A stretch of DNA of 64,000 nucleotides from VXYL01 sp963666465 (GCA_963666465.1 OY762824.1:1240001-1304000), one strand, 5' to 3'; shown: positions 15,510 through 25,347, numbered from the stretch's first letter. The notes: generated by a model not told the origin, from the letters alone. Translations and numbers: made by a program.

Positions 15510-18500
15510 TCCGCTTCCGCGCTCCGACGTCTAGGGATGTCCTCAATGTCAGGCATCGGTCCTCCCACCGTGTCCAGGAAGCGCGCGAACTCCCTGGCGC
15601 GCACTCCTTTTCCAAGCGCATCGAGCGCTGCACGGACCGCCACGTCGAAATCGTCCTCCATCCCGAAGGGCTCACGGAGCTCGAGGAACGCCCACGTTCC
15701 GTGGCAACCCAACCCGTTCACGGCAGGCACCCAGTAGCTGTCCATGGTTTCCTTCTTTGCCTTGGCCTCTTCACCCCGGAGCCCCTTGACCTCCACCACG
15801 ACATGCAAAGGGTCGTCAGGACCCAATCCATAGTCGAAGAGCACGATGAAGTCCGGGACATATCGCCGCGCTGCGCCACCGAACCGATAGGGCACGTCGA
15901 AGCCGAGGCTGTGGTTCTTCACCCACGCAAGTACGCGGGCATGCGAATCAAGGACGCGGCAGAACTCGCCCTCCCAGGTGCTGTCGAGAATCGCCCAGTT
16001 CAGGTGGCACTTGGGGCCGGTGGCGTAGCGTTGGGTGCGGGACGTGGTGAAGTTGACGCCGCGCGTCGAGCCGGTCGGATTGTACGGATCGAGCATGGCC
16101 TTGACGGGCTGGCGGGACAGCTCAGTGCGGGTGATGGCCGATGTGATCTTCTCGCAGGCGCGGTCCGCCAGCTCGGACACCATCAGTTGGGCCGGGTAGG
16201 TGTTGCCCTTGCACTCGAGGCACTCCTCAAGCCATGCGCGAGTGATGCGCTTCAACTGGCCGAACAGGTGGAGCTTCGGGCCGTCGTCCGGGTCGCGCCA
16301 ATGGTTGTAGAGCAGCCGCCGGGTCAATTCGTACAGCAGCGTGGATTGGCGGACGCGGTCCAGATGCTCGACCGTGAGGTCGTGCCCCTCGCCGATGATC
16401 CCTTGGTTGTGCGTGATGGTCGGGCCCACCAACTCCGGGGTGAGCACGAACTTGGAGTCTTCCGTGAAGGAAGCGTTGAGACCGTCGTCCGGCAACTCGA
16501 CGCGGTAGCCGGCCACCCGCGGGAAGCAGATTGCCGCATCGTCGCGCTCCGGGGAGAGCGCTTTCACCTGCACCGTTTCGGCGGGCTTCTGGTGCGGTGC
16601 GACGACGGGCTTGGCGGTGAAGTCGAAGGGGATGCCGAACACGTCGGCGTACTCGGCGTTGAAGAGGCCCGCCTCGTTCAGTTCGTAGGACTGCCGGCGC
16701 AGGGAACGGCCGATCACCTGTTCGCACAGCAGTTGCGTGCCGAAGGCGCGAAGGCCCAGCACGTGGGTGACGGTGTTGGCATCCCAGCCCTCGGTGAGCA
16801 TGGCGACGGAGACCACGCAGCGGATTTCGCCGCCGAGACGGCCCGGCTTGCCGACCGTGTTCATCACCTCGCGCAGGAGTTCCTGGTCGGTCAGCTTCTC
16901 GGCCACTTGGCGGTCGCCCGCGCGTTGGTTACGTTCGCGACGGAAGCGTTCGATCTCGTCGGCAGCGGCTTCGCGGAAGCCCTTGTCCAGGGCTTCGCCG
17001 GATTCGAGCTGCGTGCTGTCGATGAGCAACGTGCGGGGTTTCGCAAGCGGTTCGCCGGCTGCATCGAAATTGCGGAAGAGTTCGAGGCGACCTTGCTGGA
17101 ACGTGCTGGCACCGTTGCTGGACGACTGGTGGAATCCCGCGACGTGGTCGTACACCAGCTTCGAGGTGGCGGTGTTGTTGCAGACGATGATGAAGCAGGG
17201 CGGCACGTCGATGTCGGCGTCCTGCCAGAGCTGATAGGTCTTCTCGTAGTGGCCGTAGAGCGCTTGCAGGGCCGTCTGCAGTTCGTTCGGCAAGGACAAC
17301 GGGTCGAGGTTCGGGCTAGCGCGACGGCTTCCCTTGGGCATCTTCTTGCCGATGTGATCCCACAGGTTGCGGAACATGGGCATCTCGGCGCCGGGGACGT
17401 TGTCCACTACGGGCACGCGCGGGAGCTTGACGATGCCGCACTCGATCGCGTCCATGAGCGAGAAGTCGCTGACCGTCCATGGGAAAAGCGTCCCTTCCGC
17501 GTAGCCGGAACCGCCCAGGAAGAAGGGGGTGGCCGAGAGGTCGATCACCCGTTTGAGGCCCAGTTTCCGACCGGCGGCTTCAAGGCCCGAGATCCAGACG
17601 CGGGCGGCCTCGCGGTTCTGCTTCGCCTCGGTGAGTGCGTCACCCGTGAGCTTGCCTTCGTCGTCCGCGTCGGGCGGCTTCTCCCGGTAGCAATGATGTG
17701 CCTCGTCGTTGAGGACGAGGATTCCTTTCGTCGTCATGAGTTCCGACATGACGCGAACCAACATCTGGCCCTCGGTCTCGCGGGTCGCAAGCTCGCCGTC
17801 TCGGCCCTGGAGAAATTCGCGGCTCACCTTGGCGAGATTCATCGTCTCGCGTGGCTGGAACGCGTGGTAGTTGGTGATGACGATCTTCGCCTTGTCGATA
17901 TCGCGAAGCATGTCCGGGGGCACGAGTTCGCGGCTCGCGTAGTAGCTGTCGGGGTCGTTCGGCTGGAGAACGCGGAGACGGTCGCGGATCGTGATGCCGG
18001 GCGTGACGACGAGGAAGCCGCGGGTGAACCTTGGGCTCGCGGGGCGGCGGACCGCGTTCACGGTCTGCCACGCGATCAGCATCGCCATGACGGCGGTCTT
18101 GCCGGCTCCGGTTGCCAGCTTGAGCGCCAGCCGGGACAGCCCTGGGTTGGCGTTCTCGCTGGCTGCCTCAAGCTGCTCGAGGTACCCGCGTGCGCGGTTT
18201 CCGATGGCTGGTGCAACCTCGGTAAGCCAGATGGCCGTCTCGACGGCTTCCACCTGGCAGAAGAACGGGCGGATGCCGCTGAACGGGTGTTGTCGCCAAT
18301 GCTTGAGCAGGCGCGCCGTCTCTGGCGTGACTCGCCACTGCGCCTCGGGCAGTGCGCGCCACCGCGCGATTTCTCGCCGGAGACCGTCGATCAGCGCGGT
18401 CAGTTCGTATTGCTGGTCTTCCGCTTCCAGGGCCTCGCTTGCGACGTCGAACCCCAGTCGGCGTTGTCCTCGCCCGGCCTTTCTCGGCCTCGGAATCGGA

Positions 18501-18640
18501 GAGATGAACGACACCGGACGCCGACCTTCGCCGATTGCGTCCGTTGGCTGGCGCCCCTCGTCGAGCAGCCAGTGCCTGGAGGGCGGTTCGTAGGGCGAGT
18601 TCAGGATCGGGCTTTCGTGGAAGGACGTGGCCTCATGCAT
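15506..18640 (-). CDS. Type III restriction enzyme Res subunit (SF2 helicase-nuclease)
   Basis: A 1044-residue DEAD/H-type helicase with restriction nuclease. Walker A is LALKLATGAGKTAVMAML (about residue 175), and the DEAH-like box is GILVLNDEAHHCYRE (about 310). Later helicase motifs include VVSVAMLTEGWDANTVTHV and a QVIGRSLRR arginine finger motif. The C-terminus carries a PD-(D/E)XK nuclease: YVPDFIVLFDYG and HVVVEVKGLRGEE (about 935-965). It translocates along DNA and cuts after meeting unmodified sites, in complex with Mod. The ATG at 18640 is followed by a usual N-terminus. It is 36 nt downstream of the AAA-ATPase gene and overlaps the VapC-like gene by four bases. Confidence 0.92.
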   Translation of the reverse strand: MHEATSFHESPILNSPYEPPSRHWLLDEGRQPTDAIGEGRRPVSFISPIPRPRKAGRGQRRLGFDVASEALEAEDQQYELTALIDGLRREIARWRALPEAQWRVTPETARLLKHWRQHPFSGIRPFFCQVEAVETAIWLTEVAPAIGNRARGYLEQLEAASENANPGLSRLALKLATGAGKTAVMAMLIAWQTVNAVRRPASPRFTRGFLVVTPGITIRDRLRVLQPNDPDSYYASRELVPPDMLRDIDKAKIVITNYHAFQPRETMNLAKVSREFLQGRDGELATRETEGQMLVRVMSELMTTKGILVLNDEAHHCYREKPPDADDEGKLTGDALTEAKQNREAARVWISGLEAAGRKLGLKRVIDLSATPFFLGGSGYAEGTLFPWTVSDFSLMDAIECGIVKLPRVPVVDNVPGAEMPMFRNLWDHIGKKMPKGSRRASPNLDPLSLPNELQTALQALYGHYEKTYQLWQDADIDVPPCFIIVCNNTATSKLVYDHVAGFHQSSSNGASTFQQGRLELFRNFDAAGEPLAKPRTLLIDSTQLESGEALDKGFREAAADEIERFRRERNQRAGDRQVAEKLTDQELLREVMNTVGKPGRLGGEIRCVVSVAMLTEGWDANTVTHVLGLRAFGTQLLCEQVIGRSLRRQSYELNEAGLFNAEYADVFGIPFDFTAKPVVAPHQKPAETVQVKALSPERDDAAICFPRVAGYRVELPDDGLNASFTEDSKFVLTPELVGPTITHNQGIIGEGHDLTVEHLDRVRQSTLLYELTRRLLYNHWRDPDDGPKLHLFGQLKRITRAWLEECLECKGNTYPAQLMVSELADRACEKITSAITRTELSRQPVKAMLDPYNPTGSTRGVNFTTSRTQRYATGPKCHLNWAILDSTWEGEFCRVLDSHARVLAWVKNHSLGFDVPYRFGGAARRYVPDFIVLFDYGLGPDDPLHVVVEVKGLRGEEAKAKKETMDSYWVPAVNGLGCHGTWAFLELREPFGMEDDFDVAVRAALDALGKGVRAREFARFLDTVGGPMPDIEDIPRRRSAEAE

Positions 18641-18676
18641 GGACGCGGAGCTTACTGCATGGCAGCGGCTGCGGTG

Positions 18677-20266
18677 TCACATGCCCCACACCAGCAGCTC
18701 GAACCGTCCGGCCGACTCTCGGCGGCGAAAGATCTTGTCGCCCCAACCCCTGGCTTCGTCCCGGTCGAAGATGACCAGGTGGCCCGACTGGGCATCGCAG
18801 CGGTCCATGTAGTCCGCAGTCTGCTCGAGACCTTCACGGATGGTCTGCCCGAGGCTCTTGTACAGCACCTTGCACTCGATCACGTGCTTCGCTGGCTCTG
18901 CGTTCGCGTCGACCAGCGGCCAGACGATCAACAGGTCGGTGCGCCGCCGCCCGAGCCCGTATTCGCGTTCGATGCGGCCGCCGCCGTTGACGACCCGCTG
19001 GAGAAACGCCTGGAGCAGCAGTTGCGGGCCTGCTTCACGATAGTCGAACCGCTCCACCCAGTGCTCCGAATGCTCGCGGAAGAACGCCTGGAAGGCAGTC
19101 AGCAGCTTGACGACATCCAATCGCCCGGCGTCGTCAACGTACCAGGCGGACTCCTGCACCAGGCCTTCCTGGGCTGCGTAGGTGAGTTCGCGAGGCACGA
19201 CTTCCGCGTAGACCGGATTGGCGATGCGTAGCGGAGGGGCCAGCGCGACCAAGCCCAGGTCTCGCACGTATTCCAGATCACGCGTGGAAAACTCGCGCTC
19301 GTCGCCGCCGCTCAACAGCGGCTGGACCACCCGCCGCACCCGTTCCTCCTTGAGCTTGTCGGCAAGCTGGTCGAGGTGCGTCTCGCGACGCTCAATGAGC
19401 TGCTCCTGTGCCTCCAGGATGGCTTCGGCGGTAATGCGCCTCTCCCGCGCGAATCCATGCTTGCGAAAACAGGTCTGGTCCGCGAGTGCATTGACCAGCC
19501 AAGGCTGGCCCCGGGTCTGGTTCCACATGGTCTCCAACGCCTCGTCCGTGAAGACCTGCCCCGTCTCTTCGGTGTGCTGGGCCAGCAACGTCACGACCTC
19601 GCCGCGCGAGAAATCGCCCAGACGCAGCGATCTAGCCTTGATGTTGAACGCACTGCCCCCGGCAACCGTCGTGTTGGTGGAACCGGAGTGGATACGGTAG
19701 TCGCGGACGTCTCGCACGCCGCAGAGCACCACGCTCTGGGGGAAGCCCCTCGGACGGCGCACGTACCCGGCACGCAACTGGCGCAACACGGACAGCAGCG
19801 TGTCGCCGACCAGTGCGTCGATCTCGTCGATCAGCACGACGAGCGGCGTCGGATCCGCCGCCTCCGCCCAACGGCTCAGCGTTTCGTCCAGCGCTCCGTC
19901 CGGGCCGAACTCGGCCAGAATGGCGGACCAGATCCGACTAGGGAAATCGTCGCCCAACGTCGAGCGGGCCCAAGACGCGAGTCCGCCGAGTATCGCCCGC
20001 ATCGCGCGTTCCGTGTCCTCCCGTGCGGCTTGGCCCGCCTCCACGTTGATGTATACGCAGCGGTAGTCACCCTCGTCGCCGCTGTTGAGCAGATCCCGCA
20101 ACGCCAGAAGTGCCGACGTCTTCCCCGTCTGACGAGGAGCATGGAGGACGAAGTAGCGTTCATCGCGGATCAGGGCGAGCACATCGTCGAGATCGAGCCG
20201 AGCGAGCGGCGGGATGCTGTAGTGCTTGTCGCGCTGGACGGGGCCGGTCGTGTTGAAAAAGCGCAT
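18677..20266 (-). CDS. AAA ATPase fused to a PD-(D/E)XK nuclease-like tail
   Basis: 529 residues. The N-terminal part is an AAA-like (STAND-type) ATPase with Walker A FVLHAPRQTGKTSALL (about residue 40) and Walker B PLVVLIDEIDALVGD (about 140), then a sensor region and winged-helix-like segment. The C-terminus (about 440-520) has GRRRTDLLIVWPL followed by KHVIECKVLYKS, the D...ExK signature of PDDEXK_9/DUF1703-type domains. The start is the ATG at 20266; upstream extension enters a non-coding repeat. It is the promoter-proximal gene of the operon leading to Res, PIN and Mod with a gap of only 36 nt, so it is probably co-regulated with the type III system. It could also be an independent ATPase-nuclease captured by the operon. 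Confidence 0.75.
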   Translation of the reverse strand: MRFFNTTGPVQRDKHYSIPPLARLDLDDVLALIRDERYFVLHAPRQTGKTSALLALRDLLNSGDEGDYRCVYINVEAGQAAREDTERAMRAILGGLASWARSTLGDDFPSRIWSAILAEFGPDGALDETLSRWAEAADPTPLVVLIDEIDALVGDTLLSVLRQLRAGYVRRPRGFPQSVVLCGVRDVRDYRIHSGSTNTTVAGGSAFNIKARSLRLGDFSRGEVVTLLAQHTEETGQVFTDEALETMWNQTRGQPWLVNALADQTCFRKHGFARERRITAEAILEAQEQLIERRETHLDQLADKLKEERVRRVVQPLLSGGDEREFSTRDLEYVRDLGLVALAPPLRIANPVYAEVVPRELTYAAQEGLVQESAWYVDDAGRLDVVKLLTAFQAFFREHSEHWVERFDYREAGPQLLLQAFLQRVVNGGGRIEREYGLGRRRTDLLIVWPLVDANAEPAKHVIECKVLYKSLGQTIREGLEQTADYMDRCDAQSGHLVIFDRDEARGWGDKIFRRRESAGRFELLVWGM

Positions 20267-20379
20267 CGGCCAAGTATGACACCCGCGATGTTCCAAGGGT
20301 GCCGCGCCGAAGGAAGCTACCAGGTATGCTGGTGCCGCCCGACGTATCCGACTGTGGCACGGTCTTGCTCGACAGAGCG

Positions 20380-20514
20380 TACCAGACACACAAACATTTC
20401 GTCCCACGGCCTGATGGTCGATGTCTCACGTGCGGGGCTGGCAGGTCGCGGACCGCTTGCCTGTGCGCCATTGACCGTCGGGGCCTGTGGGACGAAATGT
20501 TTGTGTGTCTGGTA
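20380..20514. repeat. 135-bp element with perfect 27-bp terminal inverted repeats (family B)
   Basis: Bases 20380-20406 (starting TACCAGACACACAAAC and ending TTTCGTCCCA) are the exact reverse complement of 20488-20514, separated by 81 bp. The core ACACACAAACATTTCGTCC, with small changes, recurs at 60361-60380, 60563-60587 and 60791-60816. The perfect arms indicate a recently active MITE-like unit, or a strong hairpin RNA signal. It encodes nothing recognisable. Confidence 0.85.
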
Positions 20515-20565
20515 CACCCTTCCCTGCGCATATGCCGCGAGTGCCCGCGCGCCTGACGGCGCGAC

Positions 20566-20584
20566 GGAGGGCGGGACGCCCTCC
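20566..20584. repeat. Family C palindrome (solo)
   Basis: GGAGGGC-GGGAC-GCCCTCC, a 7-bp-arm palindrome followed by a C-run. The same palindrome forms part of the arms of the inverted repeat at 31058-31204, and related strings occur near 60340-60430. It is a REP-like unit. Confidence 0.55.
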
Positions 20585-21120
20585 CCCCGGAGGACGGCGC
20601 CAGACACTGCACAGGCCAAAGTGTAGTCGCCGTGACTGCTTTGGGTCGGCGTGCCGTCATCGCCTGTCGCAGACGCCGTCCCAACGGTAGGCGGGAAGGC
20701 ACGCCGTCCTCGTCCACCACCTCGTCGGCGGCACGGCGGCGTCCCAGCCGACGAGCGTGTCGCCGAACACGCAGAAGCCCTCAAGTTCCTCCTCCTTGGT
20801 GGAGCGGCCCGAAAACCGGGTCGCGGGTCGCGTTCATGCCTCCGCTCGGCAGAGGTTCGACTTGGAGCATTTCGCGCCTCAGACGCGTTGTCAACGAGAG
20901 GGAGGCCCGCAGCTAGGGTGATTGCACGCTTTGGCTCCGGCGGTGTTCACGGTGCCGACGACGTTGTCGGTTGCTTGGCAGCGGAGGGTGGGCGGCCTTC
21001 GTCATGGCGGTTCGGCTTGCCGGACGGCGGCTTTTCGACGATTCGCCGAACGGGGGGACGCCCGCGGGAGGTGCTTGGCGGTGCGGAGGTCGGCCGGCCA
21101 GGTTCGGTGCTTGGGTAGGG

Positions 21121-22914
21121 CTAGTCGGGCGAGAGAATGGCGTCGAGGGCGTCGCCGCGGCGCATCATGCAGTGGCGGTTGGCCTCGGGCAGGTAGCGGA
21201 AGCCGTTGTGGAAGACGACGGCGAGGGCGATGTTGTTGAGCGTGGCGTGGTTGGCAGGGGCATGGCCGGCGCGGAAGCGCGCGGCGTCCTCTCCCATGCT
21301 GGCGTCGCGGCGGAAGTGGTTGCCGTTCTCGACCTGCCAGTGGCCGCGGTTCCAGGCCAGCAGCCGTTCGGCCCCGGCGCGGCCGGCGGGCACGGAGGTG
21401 ATGCCGCAGGCGGTTTCGGCGGAAGTCTCGCCGGTCTTCGCGTTGGTGCGTTCGCGCACGACGCGGAACGCCTGGCGGGCCTCGGGGAACGGCGCGAACG
21501 TGTTCGGCAGCAGGTCGCGGGCGGCCACCCGCCGCGCTTCGATGCGGCCGTGCGCCTTGACGGGCTCGTCGGCGTGGCGGCGCACGGCGTCGCCGTCCCA
21601 GTCGATGGCCGCGAGCTGGGTGAAGGTGTCGGGGCAGTTCGCCTTGACCGACAGCACGCAGTCGGCGCCGTGCGCCTCGACGATGCTGCGCGCGGTGTCG
21701 CGGGCGGCGTGCAGGGCGTCGAGGGTGAGCACGCAGCCGCGCAGGTCGACGTCCTCGAGCAGCGCACGCAGCGCCGCCGCTTCGCCGCCCTCGTCGCGGC
21801 AGCAGCGCCCGGCCAGCGGCCGGCCTGCGTGGGTGACCAGCGTGACGGTCTCGAAGTGCGTGTTCTCGTCGGTGTGCCGGTTGGCGCCGCGGATGCGCTT
21901 GCCGTCGGCGGCCAGCGCCGGCTGTTCGGCGTCATCGGCGAGACGCGGTGCCGCCCAGGCCCGCAGCGCCTCTTCCAGGCCATCCGGGTCGGTGCCGGCC
22001 ATCACCCGGCAGATGGTCGCCGCCGACGGCGCCTTCCACTCGCCGGCGGCGCTGCGCCACCCGCCCAGCGCGCGCAACTCCCGCGCCTCCAGGCCGGCCG
22101 CGAACTGCGCCGCCGCCACCGGCCCCGACAGCCCCGACAGCTTCGCGAGCGCGCAGATGGACAGCACCGTCTCCAGACGGTGCTTGCGGCCCTGGCCGCG
22201 GCGGCAGTCCGGCAGCCCCGCGAACACGTCGCGCAGCGAGCGCAGCTCGGACGGCGCGTAGCGAACCGGCACCGCCCGGCACGTCCACTCCGGACGGTCC
22301 GCCGGATCCGCCAGCCGCTCGCGGGCGTCCCGCCGCAGCGCCCGCACGAACATCTCCTTCGGCGAACCGCGCGGGTCCGTGTACGACCCGCTGTGCCGCG
22401 CGAAGCCCTTCGCGCGCCCCACCCGCGTCCAGTTCGACGCCGCGTAGCAGGTGCCCGCGAACCGCGACGGGTCCACGAACGTCTCCGCGAGCTCCAGCGG
22501 ATGGCCGTGCGCCGCCTCCCAGTCCGCGCTCAGCCGCCGCAGGCTGCGCGACAGCGACCGCGACGCCAGGTTCGCGATCCCCGACGCCTCCGGCAGCACC
22601 AGAAAACGCGTGTTGTTGCCGATCAGGTGCAGGCGCCGGAACTGCACCGACCGGTGCCAGCCCAGCCAGCGGTCCCGCGGCGCGCACCTGAACGCTCCCG
22701 ACTGCCAGCCGAGAAGCGCCAGCCAGTGACCGCGCCAGACCGCAACGTGGCGCACGCCGCGACCCGCGAACTGGCGGAACCCCAGATGGTGGTGCTCGTC
22801 CACCAGCGCGTCCCACCGCCGACGCTCGTCCGCCCGAACCGGTCGAACCTCGACCTCGCCGACCACCACCTCCCGCCTGTCGAAAACCTCCGCCATGCAC
22901 CCGTTGTACAGCAT
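21121..22914 (-). mobile_element. DUF4338-ISAs1 fusion transposase
   Basis: A 597-residue protein in two parts. Residues about 15-195 are a DUF4338 domain, the domain of DruA from the Druantia defence system: HHHLGFRQFAGR, then HLIGNNTRFLVLP, WTRVGRAKGFAR and SPKEMFVRALRRDA. Residues about 215-595 are an ISAs1-family DDE transposase: LAADGKRIRGAN (first Asp), LTLDALHAARD (second Asp), and WQVENGNHFRRDASMGED (the HWxVEN...RDxxxxED block with the Glu). The ATG at 22914 has GGTGG upstream; an in-frame ATG lies at 22896. No convincing terminal inverted repeats were found, so only the gene span is given. The frame is intact and may be an active element. Confidence 0.85.
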
Positions 22915-23085
22915 CGGCCACCAAAAAGCCAGTACCTTTCCCTACATCGCCCCAATCAGCCTGTTGCGCCTAGCGTGCAATAGCCCTGGGCCCGCAGCGG
23001 TTAGGACGCAGTAGAATCCGCGCTCGCATCGCTCTTGGCCTTCGTCTTGGCCAGCATCACCACCAATTCGGGAGAGCGAACGCCC

Positions 23086-23877
23086 GTGAATGCCAGGCAG
23101 CGCGCCGAGTTTCTCGAATTCGCACGTGAACTCGCGGAGCGGGCGGGAGCTTCCATCCTGCCCCAGTTCCGCCAGGCGCCAGCCATCGACAACAAGAAGG
23201 CAGGCGGTGGCTACGACCCCGTAACGGAAGCCGACCGCGCCGCCGAACAGGTGATGCGTGACGCAATCCGCGAGCGCTACCCGAGCCACGGCATCCTCGG
23301 CGAGGAATTCGGCCACGAGCCGGGCGACGGGCTGACTTGGGTGCTGGACCCCATCGACGGCACGCGAGGCTTCGTCATGGGACTGCTGCACTGGGGCACG
23401 CTTGTAGCGCTGTTCGATGGCGAGCGGCCGGTGGTTGGCGCCATCCATCAGCCATTCCTGCGCGAGACGTTCTCGGGCGACGGCCACACGGCGCATTACG
23501 AACGCAGCGACGCCTCGCGCACACTCCGCACGCGCCCATGCCCGCGGCTCACAGATGCCCTCGCCGGCACCACCGACCCCGACCTCTTCAAGACTCCGGA
23601 AGAAACGGCCGCCTTTCAGCGAATCCGCACCCACATGCGCACGGTGCGCTACGGCACCGACTGCTACCTATACGCCATGCTGGCGATGGGCCAGGCAGAC
23701 CTAGTGATCGAAGCCAACCTCAAGCCCTACGACGTGCAGGCGCTGATTCCTGTGGTGGAGGGCGCTGGCGGCGTCATCACCGATTGGAATGGCGGCAGCC
23801 CGGCTATGGGTGGGCAGGTGCTGGCCACAGGGGATCCGAACCTCCACGAACTCGCGCTCGCGGAGCTAGACCTCTAA
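23086..23877 (+). CDS. hisN: Inositol monophosphatase-family phosphatase, probably histidinol-phosphatase (HisN-like)
   Basis: 263 residues. The family's metal-binding motifs are present: GEEFG (about residue 77) and WVLDPIDGTRGFVMG (about 91), with the second metal aspartate in KPYDVQALIPVVEGAGG near the C-terminus. The TRGF rather than TxxF context and the PYD...EGAGG ending resemble the HisN branch, which removes phosphate from L-histidinol phosphate, but inositol-1-phosphatase activity cannot be excluded. The start is a GTG at 23086 with GGAGAG 9 nt upstream; an upstream in-frame start lacks a ribosome-binding site. It is a single-gene unit with no his neighbours. Confidence 0.85.
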   Translation: MNARQRAEFLEFARELAERAGASILPQFRQAPAIDNKKAGGGYDPVTEADRAAEQVMRDAIRERYPSHGILGEEFGHEPGDGLTWVLDPIDGTRGFVMGLLHWGTLVALFDGERPVVGAIHQPFLRETFSGDGHTAHYERSDASRTLRTRPCPRLTDALAGTTDPDLFKTPEETAAFQRIRTHMRTVRYGTDCYLYAMLAMGQADLVIEANLKPYDVQALIPVVEGAGGVITDWNGGSPAMGGQVLATGDPNLHELALAELDL

Positions 23878-23926
23878 TCGAGCGCGGCCCGTCTCCAACG
23901 AGGAAAGCGAGGACGCCTTTCCGCCT

Positions 23927-24038
23927 CTAGCGCCACAAGAACCGTTGCCTTCGGCAACGCTTCTTGCCCCAGCCCAAGCCGTCCTGTCACCCTGTCGGCA
24001 TTCGGCCAGCTTGCGCCGTCCGAAGTCCGACAGGCTGC
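23927..24038 (+). repeat. Dispersed repeat family A, copy 2
   Basis: 112 bp, starting CTAGCGCCACAAGAACC and ending CGACAGGCTGC. It carries the same two hairpins as the other copies. It lies 16 bases beyond the stop of the ATPase gene at 24055 and in the same orientation as copy 3, so the ATPase gene is bracketed by direct copies. Just to its left, 23900-23925 holds a single arm of the family-D repeat (GAGGAAAGCGAGGACGC). Confidence 0.85.
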
Positions 24039-24054
24039 GTGCCCGGTGCTGGAC

Positions 24055-25347
24055 TTAGCCGCGCTTTGGCGGCATCGGGATGACATGCGCCTTGCCACCC
24101 AGCCAGTTTGCCAGCGACGGGATGGGGCAGTGGTACACGTCCGGCTTCGCAGCCGACAGCGGCTGCAGAACGCCCGCTCCGACGAGCCTGTCCAGCACGT
24201 CCTCGCCGGACACGGGCTTGCCTTGTGCCACGCCGTACTCTTCTGCGAGATCGGCGAGCTGCGACATCGGCGCGCCCTCGCCTTCGTTCGCGGCACGAGC
24301 GAGGAGGTGGTACAAGGGGCGCAACAGCTTGGCGTGAGTGGCTGTGAGGCGTCGGCCGTAGTGGTCGTTGCGCGCATTGGTCGCCATCCGGGCGATGCTC
24401 TCGCCGTCCAGTTCCCGGAGCCTGGACGTGTTGAGGGAGAGCATCGCCTGCGCGACCGCGTTCATTTGATCTCGCAGGTGCATCGGCCACCCATCGCTAT
24501 GCTCCTCGGCCCATTCCGCCCAGCGGATCTTCTCGCCTTCGGAACCTTCGGCGTCCAAGTGCCCCATGATCTTGAGCGCGTACTCCCGGCTTTGCGCTCC
24601 TGTCAGGCCGCCTAGCGGCACGAAGTTGCCGCCCGTGCCGCGGCTGATGCCGCACTGGCCCATCACCTCTTCGGTGTTGGCGAGACCGGCGAAGATCGGT
24701 ACCACGGGTATGGGATTGTCCGTGTCCAGGTCGCCGCGGTGCATAGACCGCACCATGGCCCTCGCCACCTTGTCCTCGTGGTCAAGGTTCTGTGCCTCGT
24801 CGCAGTACACAATCAACGGGCAGTCCGCATTCAACACGCGCCCATAGCGCGCCCGGAGCAGTTCCCACGGCATGCCCAGACTCCGCCGCGTCAACTCATC
24901 GTCGCCCGGCCGCGTCGTCGTCTCGCCACCGCTTCCGCCGACTTCCGCACCCAGAACCTTCGCGCCGCCCTTGACGACGATCGTGCGATCCATCTGTTCC
25001 CGAACCTTGGCGTCGAGCGCCTTCGTCACTCTCGCGAACAGGTCGTAAGGGTTCATCTCGTGGTCTTCCAGCTCGACCACCACCGCACGACCGTCGGCCC
25101 TCCGCCGCTTCTCGAGTTCGCGCACAAACGCCGACTTGCCCGCGCCCGGTGCGCCTCCGATCACGACGGTGCGGCCCGCACGCTGCCCTTCGCACGCGCC
25201 GGCGACCATCTCTCCAACCAAGTGGAAGGTGTCCTCGCGACCTATGTAGCAGGGCTCTTCGCCACGGTCTCCCGCCCGAATGTAGCGCTTGACCTTCTCG
25301 CGCCACTCGGCGTGGCTTTCGATTGGGTTTGCCGCCTCGCCATCCAT
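24055..25347 (-). CDS. AAA-type ATPase of unknown role
   Basis: 430 residues. Walker A is VVIGGAPGAGKSAFV (about residue 63). Walker B is LIVYCDEAQNLDHED (about 185), and a sensor-type VPIFAGLANTEEV follows. The C-terminal quarter looks like a small helical or winged-helix module (SGEDVLDRLVGAGVLQPLS). The general form is that of ExeA/TniB-like or STAND ATPases that load or license partner proteins, but no partner gene can be identified. The gene stands alone between two direct copies of repeat family A. The ATG at 25347 is the first sensible start. Function unknown; defence or DNA-mobility regulation is possible. Confidence 0.7.
   Translation of the reverse strand: MDGEAANPIESHAEWREKVKRYIRAGDRGEEPCYIGREDTFHLVGEMVAGACEGQRAGRTVVIGGAPGAGKSAFVRELEKRRRADGRAVVVELEDHEMNPYDLFARVTKALDAKVREQMDRTIVVKGGAKVLGAEVGGSGGETTTRPGDDELTRRSLGMPWELLRARYGRVLNADCPLIVYCDEAQNLDHEDKVARAMVRSMHRGDLDTDNPIPVVPIFAGLANTEEVMGQCGISRGTGGNFVPLGGLTGAQSREYALKIMGHLDAEGSEGEKIRWAEWAEEHSDGWPMHLRDQMNAVAQAMLSLNTSRLRELDGESIARMATNARNDHYGRRLTATHAKLLRPLYHLLARAANEGEGAPMSQLADLAEEYGVAQGKPVSGEDVLDRLVGAGVLQPLSAAKPDVYHCPIPSLANWLGGKAHVIPMPPKRG

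Larger units (their letters stand above)
20267..21120. other. Repeat-rich non-coding region
   Basis: 854 bases without a believable gene. The left half contains the perfect 27-bp inverted-repeat element (20380-20514) and a family-C palindrome (20566-20584). The right half, next to the transposase 3' end, shows only short GC-rich repeats. Small frames here are not conserved in character and lack ribosome-binding sites. Confidence 0.6.

Noticed and set aside
15299..19231. 1310-codon open frame on the plus strand
   Set aside because: Antisense to the Res and VapC-like genes, with Val/Glu/Arg-biased composition and no domain; shadow.
20930..22960. Terminal inverted repeats for the ISAs1-type element
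   Set aside because: Only a 5-6 bp GTAGGG match could be found on the two sides, too short to set the boundaries.
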